The translations under genes were made by a program, and so were the position numbers. 64,000 nt of DNA from NCBI RefSeq assembly GCF_000003815.2, contig NC_049981.1, forward strand, positions 11,881,010 through 11,945,009. Reading direction: 5' to 3'. Below, piece by piece: positions 50,401 through 58,117 of the stretch. The DNA is from Branchiostoma floridae. Its lineage: Eukaryota > Chordata > Leptocardii > Amphioxiformes > Branchiostomatidae. Below the pieces are notes generated by a model. The model was not told where the DNA came from. It was given only the letters and a program-made list of their open reading frames with translations, and made no database searches. The number at the start of each line of letters is the position of its first letter. The stretch's first letter is position 1.

Positions 50401-50741
50401 CAACTACGTGTTGTCTACTTGCCAAAACGTGAGCAATCTTTGGGGATGTAAGTACCGCCTCCGCACGAACTCGTAGGGAATCTGACGGATTTTGGAGCAC
50501 GCAGACACGCCGTAGAACTTTACGTGCAGGCAAAACTTTGTGTGCGCGGCCACCCCCCAAAAAACACTTACAGACAAATTGCACGTGCGTCGGGTCGTGC
50601 CCTTAGCTTTACTCAGGGAGTAAACTTCATTCTATTCCATGTCTTAAGCTTTGTTTCAGAAAGCTGGAACAACACTCAGAAAACTTGAAAACTGATTGCC
50701 TACCTTTGCTCACAGTGATCATCATTGGACAATTCTTCCAT
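47436..50741 (-). CDS. Unrecognised protein of about 776 aa, two exons
   Basis: Exon 1 is 50741-50704 (MEELSNDDHCEQ plus two bases). It ends at AAAG|GTAGGC and joins exon 2 at 49728 after a TTATGCAG acceptor; the phase closes exactly (38 + 2293 = 2331 nt). I do not recognise any domain. The sequence is globular, with few glycine or asparagine runs and no membrane segments or signal peptide. It has eight or more Cys scattered rather than in finger spacing, and aliphatic segments such as SLEEIIMDLN and VPVIIPVH-like strands. Exon 2 is far too long and balanced in composition to be chance. It opens the 46-60 kb island next to histone-like genes. A mobile-element or viral origin is possible but unproven. 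The first exon is inferred from phase and consensus only. Confidence 0.6.
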
Positions 50742-51259
50742 AAGGGGTGGAAGTCACAGAAATGCAGAAGGGACGCCTTCCTCAGACCCGGGTGTGGACC
50801 AGTCGGTGGATGGAATGGTACTGTCCAGGTTAGCCAAAGGACGCTCACTCTGGGACCGAACCACCCAGACATCTCGGCGCCAGAGAAACGCTGCGTCGAC
50901 GTCTTTTGCTCAATTCTCACATTAGCAAGAAGGCGAGATTTGCGATAGAGGAATGTAACGGGTCATTAGGTACTGGAATATATGTGTGTGAACACCTTGT
51001 CACATCATTAGCGGCTACATCAAAAGAGGAAATAGTTTGAAGCAAAGCGTTCCCACGGAGAAAAAGATCAAAGATAGACCGTTTTACGGCTGCTTACAAT
51101 TCAAAAGTGGCCAGGCCCGTGCTAATGTATGAGATAGCTGTTATAAAGTTTTCACCTGACAACCTACACGTAATGAATAAGTATACATAGGCGGAAATAA
51201 TGAGAGACCATCAAGTCTGTGACCAAGTTCACTGCGTGTCTGTTTTCATTCCTTGGTCT

Positions 51260-51500
51260 CTGTGTAAGGGCGTGGTCACATAGGTCGTGTGGTCGTCGTA
51301 CGACCGCTAACTTCGGGCATTTTGGTGGACACAAATGTACGTCTCCTGCAAAGTTCAATTCTCTTGGTACACAAAATGCTGTTTGGGACCCATGTCGGTG
51401 GTTGGTTCTGTGAAGACCTGCTTGACAATCCCATGGCATTAATATCGTGCGACGATCGCACGACCTAAGTGAACGCTTAGTTCGCTCGGCCCAAGAGCTT
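51260..51500. repeat. MITE-like element with GTCGT/ACGAC ends
   Basis: ACATAGGTCGTGTGGTCGTCG at 51277 and the inverted CGACGATCGCACGACCTAAG near 51450 form terminal inverted repeats, within GGGCG...GGCCC flanks. The interior lacks a convincing gene. Overlapping frames on both strands appear incidental. Confidence 0.5.
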
Positions 51501-51677
51501 GAAACCTGTGGCAAGTTGCGGACCACGCCGCGTCGTAAATTCGATATGTGTTACCTTTGACTTGACTAAAAGTAATATTTCTTTATAGCAGTCTTTAAGG
51601 GATGTGTACTCATTCTTATCACAATAACACACAATGATCATAGCGTGAACGATACAGATCTTTATTCGGATGTATGT

Positions 51678-51693
51678 GGCCCTGAAAAGGGCC
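51678..51693 (-). terminator. Histone-type 3' stem-loop (unknown gene)
   Basis: On the minus strand this reads GGCCCTTTTCAGGGCC, a perfect replication-dependent histone stem-loop with a 6-bp stem and a four-base loop. It starts 10 nt after the stop codon of the gene at 51704. Downstream, GAATAAAGATCTG resembles the U7 target element CAAGAAAGATCT. Confidence 0.92.
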
Positions 51694-51703
51694 GGGGTCT
51701 TGC

Positions 51704-52361
51704 CTATAATGAACTTCCTGGTAGGATCACGAGATACTTGACTTCAGGGTGAGCTGTCTTCAGTTTGGTGATTGTTTGCTGAAGGTCCAGAACAGAGTAG
51801 CAGGTTATTGACGAGTATGTCTTCTCCCAGAACAGCACGTCAAATAGAGGGATGATGAAGTCTCCATTCATTTCACTCAGTTCCGTTTCCACTTCATGAA
51901 GGATGTCTGCTAGGCCGGGCGTTTCCGTTGGTAGCAGAATTGTTCCAGCCCACTCTTCCTCATCTGCTGGGGCGAGATATCCGATGTTCATCGTGGTCTT
52001 GTGTGTCGCTTGTAATGCTGTCGTTGTCTCTTTACCCCCAAAATATATCCTAGGGGCGTGGCCATACCCGTGGGCGTCAGGGTGGGGGCGGGGCATGTGA
52101 CAGAGACAGGTCAAGCCTTCCCAATCCCCACCTCCTCTCCCTCGCTTTCGTGCGGCATGTTGAAATCCGCCCCCTCAAAGTGAGCTCTCCGTAGAGTTCA
52201 AGGAGAAGCATATATGCGTTTGGCGTTTGCGTAGATATTAACAAAGTGCCATGTCCTCTTGTCTCTTGGAGACTTTCCATAATCCAACCAAAGGTGGTAG
52301 GGCTTCCAACTGATGATAGAGTAAAACCAATCAGAGAATACGGAGGGAATATCTTAGCCAA
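51704..52361 (-). CDS. Unknown protein with a histone-type mRNA 3' end
   Basis: Two frames abut: 52361-52077 ([10 protein letters not shown]...) and 52114-51704 (...[13 protein letters not shown]...LVILPGSSL). A GT-AG intron of 82 bp (52131-52050; AGAGGAG|GTGGGG and CCCCTAG|GATATA) joins them in phase, giving 576 nt (191 aa). Without it the gene is frameshifted. A second Met ([11 protein letters not shown], at 52280) would give 164 aa and keep both CCAAT boxes upstream of the start. No family is recognised; the tail looks like an alpha/beta fold, with [32 protein letters not shown] and KYLVILPGS. It ends 10 nt before a histone stem-loop and is divergent from the H3-like gene. An intron is unusual for a stem-loop gene, so the join is tentative. 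Confidence 0.5.
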
Positions 52362-52396
52362 TCAGAGGTCGCAAACGTCCTTGAATCTACTATTGG
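52327..52396. promoter_or_regulatory. Shared CCAAT-rich promoter between divergent genes
   Basis: CCAAT boxes lie at 52327-52331 and 52358-52362 (both CCAATCAGAG) and an inverted one (ATTGG) at 52392-52396. They lie between the unknown minus-strand gene and the H3-like gene (ATG 52497). Divergent CCAAT promoters are typical of metazoan histone gene pairs. No clear TATA box is seen on the plus side. Confidence 0.5.
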
Positions 52397-52496
52397 CTCC
52401 GGTGTTGGACTGATTAATCGCCTTTTCTCGCTCTTCTCTTACAACACAGGACGCTTCTGTGAATCGAATTCAACAAGCAGTAATAAGGCCGCCAGT

Positions 52497-53150
52497 ATGT
52501 CTACAACCAGACGCCCCTCGACCCGAAAGGACCCGAAAATGACCAGCAAGAGAATGGACCACCGTTGCAGGGACAAGGCTAGCAAGCTGCGCGTTTTGAG
52601 TCTGATTACAGAGTACGTTGCCGCTTTCAAAACGCACCTTCCCTTTCCAATCTCGTCATTATTGGTTTTACTAAAGGATAGCAAGTGCACAGCTCGCAAG
52701 CTGCGCTTTTTACGCCTATTGAAAGAGTATGTTGCCGTTTTCAAAACAGATCTGTCCTTTGCAAGATCATCGGCACTTATCGCTTTAAGAGATCAAAATA
52801 ACACCAAAGACTTCAAAAAAGCATACATGCTTTCCAAGCGTGTGTCTCTCTTACCGAAAAACATCACACTTAAAGGTTACAGGAAGCAGCTGGCCAGCAA
52901 GACTGCCAGCAAGAGCGCCCCGGCTACCGGTGGCGTCAAGAAGCCTCACCGCTACAGGCCCGGCACCGTGGCCCTGAGAGAGATCCGTCGCTACCCGAAG
53001 TCAACGGAGCTTCTCACCCGCAAGCTGCCCTTCCAGCGCCAGGTGCGAGACATCACCGCAGACGTCCAGACCGACCTGCGCTTCCAGAGCTCGTCCATCA
53101 TCCCCAAGGACATCCAGCTTGCACGCCGCATCCGAGGGGAACGCACGTAA
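52497..53150 (+). CDS. H3-like protein with three H3-type helix modules (217 aa)
   Basis: An intronless frame. Residues 25-65 ([20 protein letters not shown]) and 66-125 ([20 protein letters not shown], then [10 protein letters not shown] and [10 protein letters not shown]) each resemble the H3 alphaN-alpha1 region; the second also carries an L2-like KRV..PK.I. From about residue 126 there is near-canonical H3: [37 protein letters not shown] and RKLPFQR, then TDLRFQSS joined directly to [15 protein letters not shown]. The alpha2 helix of the last module is therefore missing, and no module has a complete histone fold. The N-terminal H3 tail (ARTKQTARKSTGGK) is absent. The stop is 28 nt before a perfect histone stem-loop and HDE. 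It may be a mosaic variant or a pseudogene kept open by chance. A decayed second copy lies at 56041-57180. Confidence 0.75.
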   Translation: MSTTRRPSTRKDPKMTSKRMDHRCRDKASKLRVLSLITEYVAAFKTHLPFPISSLLVLLKDSKCTARKLRFLRLLKEYVAVFKTDLSFARSSALIALRDQNNTKDFKKAYMLSKRVSLLPKNITLKGYRKQLASKTASKSAPATGGVKKPHRYRPGTVALREIRRYPKSTELLTRKLPFQRQVRDITADVQTDLRFQSSSIIPKDIQLARRIRGERT

Positions 53151-53178
53151 GGAGGATCAGAACAAGATCGACGACCCC

Positions 53179-53215
53179 GGCCCTTTTCAGGGCCACTTAC
53201 ATATCCAAGAAAGAT
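53179..53215 (+). terminator. Histone stem-loop and U7 downstream element (H3-like gene)
   Basis: GGCCCTTTTCAGGGCC at 53179-53194 is followed 9 nt later by CCAAGAAAGATCT. The core CAAGAAAGA is the classic histone downstream element that pairs with U7 snRNA in deuterostomes. Together they specify a non-polyadenylated, S-phase mRNA 3' end. Confidence 0.95.
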
Positions 53216-53568
53216 CTACATCGTTTACGTGTCTAGACATTTGTCCCTCTCCCCCTCCTATTGCACACACAAACCACCCTTACTCAATTGCCACGTTTTA
53301 ATCATGGTTTTCTGAACACGAAAATAAAAACAAAAGCACAATCCCCACGTGTTTACTCGTTCTTTCCGACTACAGGTACATATCGAACCTAATAACTCAG
53401 GATCTAGAGTTAGCCTTTACTAGCGTTAGACTAGAGTAGACACTTGCATTGTTGTTTTTGTTTGTTTGTTTGAATCTATTCATAGTATTATGTTGCCTGC
53501 ATGAGCGCAGGTCGGAGTTTGGGGATTGGAGGTTGTGATTGCTATAGCCCTTTATTGGAGACGTAATA

Positions 53569-53584
53569 TGCCTTGAAAAAGGCC
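53569..53584 (-). terminator. Histone stem-loop (H2B)
   Basis: On the minus strand this reads GGCCTTTTTCAAGGCA, 28 nt after the H2B stop. The outer stem pair is weakened compared with the other six copies. CAATAAAGGGCT downstream is HDE-like. Confidence 0.85.
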
Positions 53585-53612
53585 GGGGTTATCTTGGGTA
53601 CTCTCGGTGGAT

Positions 53613-53969
53613 TTACTTGTGACTAGAGAAATTTCTGATGGCCTTGGTCCCTTCGATTGCAGAAAACTTGGCCAGGTATCCAGGCAAAATGAGTCTGACG
53701 GCTGTCTGGATCTCGCGGCTACTGATGGTGCAGCGCTTGTTGTAGCTAGCCAGAAAAGAAGCCTCCGCCGCAATGCGCTCCAAAATATCGTTCACAAAGC
53801 AGTTCACAATGGCCACCGCCTTTGTTGACAGGCCCATATCAGGATGCAGTAGTTTGAGAACCTTGTTGATGCAGAAACCGAAGGTCTCCCTTCTCCGTCT
53901 TGGCTTTCCACGATTCTTGTTTCCTGTGGATGGAGACTTGCAAAATTCGATTTTAACACTCGGCGGCAT
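53613..53969 (-). CDS. Divergent histone H2B (118 aa)
   Basis: An intronless full-length H2B. After a short basic tail ([13 protein letters not shown]), the fold reads [54 protein letters not shown] and [16 protein letters not shown], ending in SSHK. Canonical H2B is 122-126 aa with more lysine in its tail; here the tail is shorter and carries hydrophobics (VKIEF). The core helices and the REIQTAVR motif are intact, so it should dimerise with H2A. The promoter has an octamer and TATA, and the 3' end has a stem-loop, so it looks like an active replication-dependent variant. Divergence from canonical H2B suggests a specialised (for example germline) role or relaxed selection. Confidence 0.9.
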   Translation of the reverse strand: MPPSVKIEFCKSPSTGNKNRGKPRRRRETFGFCINKVLKLLHPDMGLSTKAVAIVNCFVNDILERIAAEASFLASYNKRCTISSREIQTAVRLILPGYLAKFSAIEGTKAIRNFSSHK

Positions 53970-54011
53970 GACTCGAGGTTCTCACATGAACTTCGGCTCC
54001 GCGTCAGAGGG

Positions 54012-54035
54012 TTTATATGATATTACCATGCAAAT
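54012..54035 (-). promoter_or_regulatory. H2B octamer and TATA box
   Basis: On the minus strand ATTTGCAT (54035-54028) precedes TATAAA (54017-54012) by 10 bp, 43 nt upstream of the ATG at 53969. The octamer, bound by Oct-1, is the hallmark H2B-specific promoter element. Further upstream, AGCCAACCAG (near 54102-54093) could serve as the CCAAT-like site. Confidence 0.85.
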
Positions 54036-54039
54036 TAGT

Positions 54040-54497
54040 GGATTGTGCTGTGTTAAACGCGGGCGTGAAATCGACAGAGAAGACTACACCTGTCGCTGGT
54101 TGGCTTTGGCGCCAGTGGGGCGGGAGACCACCACGTCACTTCTACATGCTATTCGTTTGCTATGATTTCCTCATAACAGGATGAATAGAACGCAGTCAAC
54201 AGACCTCCGTCATGAACGCAACGTGTGGGAAATCAAAAAAAATATTTTACCTGCCGCAGCAAGAAATCAAATGGTGTCATTTGCCAGTCAACAGAAAGAG
54301 AGGAAAGTTGGAAAGTTTCAGCGGCAATCATCACGAAATGTTTGGGAATTTATGCAACAGCTACTAACGCCTTCGTAGACTCGGCACAAAGAGAGAGAGA
54401 GAGAGAGGGCAGGAGGGAGAGAGAGAGAGAGAGAGAGAAGGACCAAAGACCTTTTACTGGCTGCGACGTGCAGACGAGTTTGTATTTTGAAAACACT
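54040..54497 (+). other. No intact gene; probable remnant of a lost divergent histone partner
   Basis: A plus-strand gene would be expected here opposite H2B and before the stem-loop at 54498. I find only a weak frame (MNRTQSTDLRHERN...) with no histone similarity and a GAGAGA tract at 54390-54438. Confidence 0.4.
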
Positions 54498-54526
54498 GGC
54501 CCTTTTCAGGGCCACCAACATTTACC
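54498..54526 (+). terminator. Orphan histone stem-loop with HDE
   Basis: GGCCCTTTTCAGGGCC at 54498-54513, then CCAGAAAGAG. It has no intact histone frame upstream. By position it would have ended the gene divergent from H2B, classically an H2A. Confidence 0.85.
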
Positions 54527-54601
54527 AGAAAGAGCGATGTCGTATCAATTTTGCATCATTCCAACTTTCCATTACATATTTCACAAACATTGGACAGACG
54601 T

Positions 54602-54604
<3 letters not shown>

Positions 54605-54650
<46 letters not shown>
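54605..54650. repeat. (CA)n microsatellite
   Basis: An uninterrupted CA run of about 46 bp, with the plus-strand orphan stem-loop to its left and the minus-strand SET gene 3' end to its right. Confidence 0.95.
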
Positions 54651-54652
<2 letters not shown>

Positions 54653-54791
54653 TAAACAGTACGAATGGACAGGGTACCCGGGTCTATCGTTGCATTTTTT
54701 AATAGTAGGATTAAAAACCTAATTCATAATAACAATACATGCAGTAACCACAACTACGTGAGGAATATAGTCCTTTTGTGATCATGTTTAT

Positions 54792-54807
54792 GGCCCTAAA
54801 AAGGGCC
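54792..54807 (-). terminator. Histone-type stem-loop ending the SET-domain gene
   Basis: On the minus strand this reads GGCCCTTTTTAGGGCC, 34 nt after the SET gene stop codon, with CACAAAAGGACT downstream as a candidate U7 site. The stem is perfect; one loop base differs from the TTTC consensus. Confidence 0.88.
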
Positions 54808-54841
54808 GGATGTTTTCTGGTTCGTGGCGGATACATAGCTC

Positions 54842-55747
54842 TCATTCGGTCAGGTACGAGAGATCCTGACAAGGAACGGGCTCTTCTTTGTCGGTCTCCG
54901 AGATAGAGAGTGGGCATAGCGTCTGAGACTGCCTCAAAAAGTCTGGTCCGTGTTTCTCCCCGTAGTCAAACAGCAGCTCAGTTCCACATGCAATGTCCCG
55001 TTTGGCTATCAGAATGACTGCTGGACCGTCTAAATGTCCTCCTGTGACAGTTGAAGCCTTAAGATTTGCATTATTTCGGCTGTGGTTAATCAGCGCTGCC
55101 GGATTGTGGTCAGAGCGACTCCCGTCAATTACAGTCGGTGGTTTTCCATTCGTGTACACCCATAGAAGTTTGGCGTGTTCACCGTCTGGCATGTTGGCTA
55201 GGCGAACATGCGCCTGCTCGTCTGATAATCGTTGACCTCTGTACTCAGCAACAATCGATCCGCGACGAATTGTTTCCGATGCTATAGCACAGAGTCCAGC
55301 CATTCTGAAATCTTTTTTGACCTGCCTTGCGCGAAACGGAACGTGCCTATCTAAAGGCGTTTTCGTCAAATAGTGGAGCATGTCTTGCCTGGTTGTCCGC
55401 TGTAGATGTCTGCTGGGTCTTGTGAGTTGTATACCGGAATACCCTCTTACACCTTTCTGAAGCTTTTTACGGTCGACCAGTACTTTGCCGCGTCGGTTTT
55501 TGCTTAGAAGTGCCGATGCAACTTGCCTCTCGAAGCGTCGCTTTGTTAACATAGCAGCCATTTGTCTGTCCGAATCCGACCTGATCTCACAGTACGTCTG
55601 GTGAGCGTGACGCAGCTCGTCAGTTGCCACAAAATTGCTGGAATCACCTGTGACGTGTACGCAGTCTTCCAGCCAATCATTCAAAAATGGTAGCCGAACT
55701 ATTTTTTTACGCCGGCCATTTAAAACGTCCCTAATATGAGACCCCAT
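54842..55747 (-). CDS. SET-domain putative histone methyltransferase with D5/RFX-like winged-helix N-terminus
   Basis: An intronless 301-aa frame. Residues about 148-270 form a SET domain: GLCAIASETIRRGSIVAEYR, ALINHSRNNANLK (the NHS motif) and VILIAKRDIACGTELLFDYG. The ILIA.RDI..G.EL..DYG pattern is closest, from memory, to KMT5A (SET8), which monomethylates H4K20 in cycling cells. Residues about 18-110 (FLNDWLEDCVHVTG, a LRHAHQTYCEI segment, then GYSGIQL) resemble the winged-helix segment found at the C-terminus of D5/P4-type primases and in RFX factors. That part is tentative. There is no pre-SET cysteine cluster. Its TATA box, E2F-like site and histone stem-loop point to S-phase expression. 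The D5-like part, if real, suggests capture from or by a DNA virus or mobile element. Confidence 0.8.
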   Translation of the reverse strand: MGSHIRDVLNGRRKKIVRLPFLNDWLEDCVHVTGDSSNFVATDELRHAHQTYCEIRSDSDRQMAAMLTKRRFERQVASALLSKNRRGKVLVDRKKLQKGVRGYSGIQLTRPSRHLQRTTRQDMLHYLTKTPLDRHVPFRARQVKKDFRMAGLCAIASETIRRGSIVAEYRGQRLSDEQAHVRLANMPDGEHAKLLWVYTNGKPPTVIDGSRSDHNPAALINHSRNNANLKASTVTGGHLDGPAVILIAKRDIACGTELLFDYGEKHGPDFLRQSQTLCPLSISETDKEEPVPCQDLSYLTE

Positions 55748-55785
55748 CTTCTCCTTCTTCTCGTTATTTCTAAAAGCGCCGGTGG

Positions 55786-55862
55786 TATATAAGTGCGGTA
55801 AGATTTAGTAGCTTAGAGCGATGGATAAGAAAGAATTGTTAGCAGGGGAAGTTCCCGCCAAT
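55786..55862 (-). promoter_or_regulatory. SET gene promoter: TATA and E2F/CCAAT-like site
   Basis: On the minus strand TATATA (55791-55786) lies 39 nt upstream of the ATG. ATTGGCGGGAA (55862-55852) combines an inverted CCAAT with an E2F-type GGCGGGAA core. E2F sites are typical of genes switched on at the G1/S boundary. Confidence 0.6.
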
Positions 55863-56040
55863 AGAAAGCAAGCCCCGCCCCAGCCTTACATGAAAATAGT
55901 TTGCACTGAGGCTTAAACAAACAAGTACAATACGGCACAATGGGAAAGCAAGCGTGAACGATGTACGGCTTCAGGGATTACGTTGGTGGCCGTGAAAAGA
56001 GTCGGTATTTCCCTTTCTTCCGGCCGACAAAAGAACAGCA

Positions 56041-56160
56041 AGGCCAAAGAGTCTGCGTATTTTTCACATATTAACAGAATATGTTGCCATTTTTAAAACG
56101 CATCTACTTGTACCATCGGCTCTACTTGCTTTACGACAGAAAGCACAAAAATCCAAAAGG
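56041..56160 (+). pseudogene. Decayed H3-like module
   Basis: One frame reads RPKSLRIFHILTEYVAIFKT, then HLLVPSALLALRQKAQKSK. It matches the first two modules of the H3-like protein at 52497 ([20 protein letters not shown]). There is no start or continuous frame. With the duplicated 3' region at 56835-57180 it marks a broken second copy of that gene. Confidence 0.7.
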
Positions 56161-56834
56161 CGATGGTGCTTACGAATGAATAAAGTCTTTATTTACTTAT
56201 TTCACACCACACTCGAAGAACGGAGCCCACAAAGGAAATTCCAACATGGATTAATTTTCCTTTCCGTAGCCGTGAACAGCCTTTTACTGGCACCAGCACA
56301 GGTGTCTCCAGACTGATGACTGATAAAGATTAGGTCACCGTTTCACCTTTCCGGCCCGACCGGGATGTTTAAAAAAAAACAGAAATTAAAATGTATACCT
56401 TGAAATGCAGACAACTCAGGCCGATAAATCTTCTTTTGATATTTTGTGTATTTTGCTGACTTTTATATCATTATTTTCTCTCCCGAAAGCTGTCTGGCCG
56501 GACCCAGGTTTGGAAATGTGACCTAAGCCTGAGTTTCACGATGACCCTAGCACATAACTACACAATGAACAGCGGACCACATTTTTAGGGAGCGGCCACA
56601 CTTGTGCGGATCTTTCAGTCCGTATAAGTGATTTAGGTAAACTTTGCAGGGATTAAATCGTATTACACTGCCTGCCCTCAACACCATAAAACCGTCTAGG
56701 TATGGCTCATAAGTGAACGTTTCGTGTGCTTTTTCCGAAATGATCTAAAAAAATAGCCGTAGAAACTACAGGTGCATGTACGTGGTGCAAACGCGCTTGG
56801 GGTGTCTTGGCTAGAAGTTGGTACAGCTTCATAT
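56161..56834. other. No gene recognised
   Basis: AT-rich sequence between the H3-like fragment and the orphan stem-loop. GCCTTTTACTGGC at 56280 and near 54453 (CCTTTTACTGGC) look like decayed stem-loops but are not convincing. Confidence 0.4.
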
Positions 56835-57180
56835 CAGAATCAGGATCAGAACAAGATCGACAACCCCGGCCCTTTTCAGGGCCACCTACCTTTCCCAGAA
56901 AGATCTATATCGTTCACGTTTCTTGCAACATTTGAATCAGAATCACTGTTACACAGTTTACACGTTTGCCCATACTTGCACACACAAACCAATCAGCCGA
57001 CAGGGGATTAAATTAGTACTTGTGAAATAATAGACTCCCAGCCCCAAACAACCAAGAAATCAAATAAAAGAAAAAAGAAACTTGTTTTCCACGTTTTAAC
57101 CATGCGTTTCTGACCGCGAAAATACAACGTACGCCCTTCACGTGTTCTATCGTTTTCTCTGACCACGCGTACATATAATA
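56835..57180 (+). repeat. Duplicate of the H3-like gene 3' flank with orphan stem-loop
   Basis: GGATCAGAACAAGATCGAC, a perfect stem-loop GGCCCTTTTCAGGGCC (56868-56883) and CCAGAAAGATCTATATCGTT repeat the arrangement at 53156-53225. CACGTTTTAA.CATG and TTTCTGA.C.CGAAAATA repeat 53291-53330. The coding part before it is mostly lost. Confidence 0.8.
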
Positions 57181-57474
57181 TAGAGGTATGTCAGCTAGCA
57201 GGAAGCGACACACTTGTAAGGAAGACTATAGTGCGGTCATTTCTGACGTGATATGGCAACCAGTCTTGCTCACAAATGTTGTCTGTCAGGAATATAGAAA
57301 AGGTATAGATTTGTCTAAGCAGATGTGCGTGTTTTGTTTTGGTGTGCGTGTGTGTGTGTGGTGGGGGGGTTATTTCATACACGCATTTATTTTCTGTATT
57401 AGTTTTCTTATAGAATAGCTGTATGTAAAGTAAGTTTAGTGATCATGATACAGTTCTTTCGAGAGGATGTGGGT
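57181..57474. other. Intergenic, with G/T simple tract
   Basis: No gene is seen. A GTGTGTGTG/GGGGGG tract lies at 57345-57368. Confidence 0.5.
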
Positions 57475-57490
57475 GGCCCTGAAAAGGGCC
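57475..57490 (-). terminator. Histone stem-loop (H2A pseudogene)
   Basis: On the minus strand this is a perfect GGCCCTTTTCAGGGCC, 26 nt after the H2A stop, followed by ACCCACATCC and the HDE-like CGAAAGAACTG. Confidence 0.95.
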
Positions 57491-57516
57491 GGGGTTTAAA
57501 TCTCTCCGTCTGGATC

Positions 57517-57795
57517 TTACTGAGCCTTGCTGGTCTTCTTGGGCAGAAGCACGGCGTGGATGTTGGGGAGAACGCCGCCCTGTGCAATGGTGACGCCGGA
57601 CAACAGCTTGTTCAACTCCTCGTCGTTGCGGACGGCCAGTTGAAGGTGACGAGGGATGATCCTGGTCTTCTTGTTGTCGCGGGCAGCGTTACCGGCCAGC
57701 TCGAGGATCTCGGCGGTCAGGTACTCGAGCACCGCCGCCAAGTACACAGGGGCCCGGCACCCACGCGCTCGGCAAATTTTACCTCGCACAAGAAG
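57517..57795 (-). pseudogene. Histone H2A, 5'-truncated and frameshifted
   Basis: The frame to the stop at 57517 reads [40 protein letters not shown] and [17 protein letters not shown], essentially canonical H2A from alpha2 onward. Before it, a different frame reads KFAERVGAG, matching the canonical NYAERVGAG. The GCC-GGG-CCC junction near 57751-57758 has lost bases relative to the usual GCCGGCGCCCC. Sequence further upstream does not resemble the H2A tail or alpha1. It is thus disrupted, although its downstream coding portion and 3' processing signals are pristine, implying recent loss or a sequencing or assembly error. Confidence 0.88.
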
Positions 57796-58117
57796 CGGGC
57801 TTTGATAAGACAACAATGAACTGATTTTCCCCCTTCAAGATGAATTGATAATTGTTAAACAAAGCGAGCTAATTGGAAATCATAGGCGGGCACACTTTGT
57901 TTACTTTTCAATCGTGAGGATTTTTGCATCGATTGCGATCAGTAGAATGATTGTGTTTGATTACATAACAATGAAATTTTTGTCTGTCAAAGCGTGCGCC
58001 GTCTTTATAAGGTGCCTGGATACTCCATGCTTACTCATAATGCCTATTTTCCCGGCTTGAACAAGACAACATAGATCGCAACCTTCCTATACTAACCCGA
58101 GTGTTAGTCAGTGCCGA
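57796..58117. other. No gene recognised
   Basis: A short AT-rich spacer between the H2A pseudogene and the zinc-finger gene. Nothing supportable is seen. Confidence 0.5.

Noticed and set aside
50627-50920. 97-codon minus-strand frame starting MRIEQKTS
   Set aside because: It crosses the donor of the 776-aa gene; the short MEELSNDDHC frame, which splices in phase, is the better explanation.
51164-51526. 120-codon minus-strand frame
   Set aside because: Falls inside a MITE-like inverted repeat and shows no domain.
51600-58000. H1 and H4 genes in the histone island
   Set aside because: I looked for conserved strings such as KRISGLIYEE or GVKRISG and for H1 winged-helix motifs; none was found on either strand.
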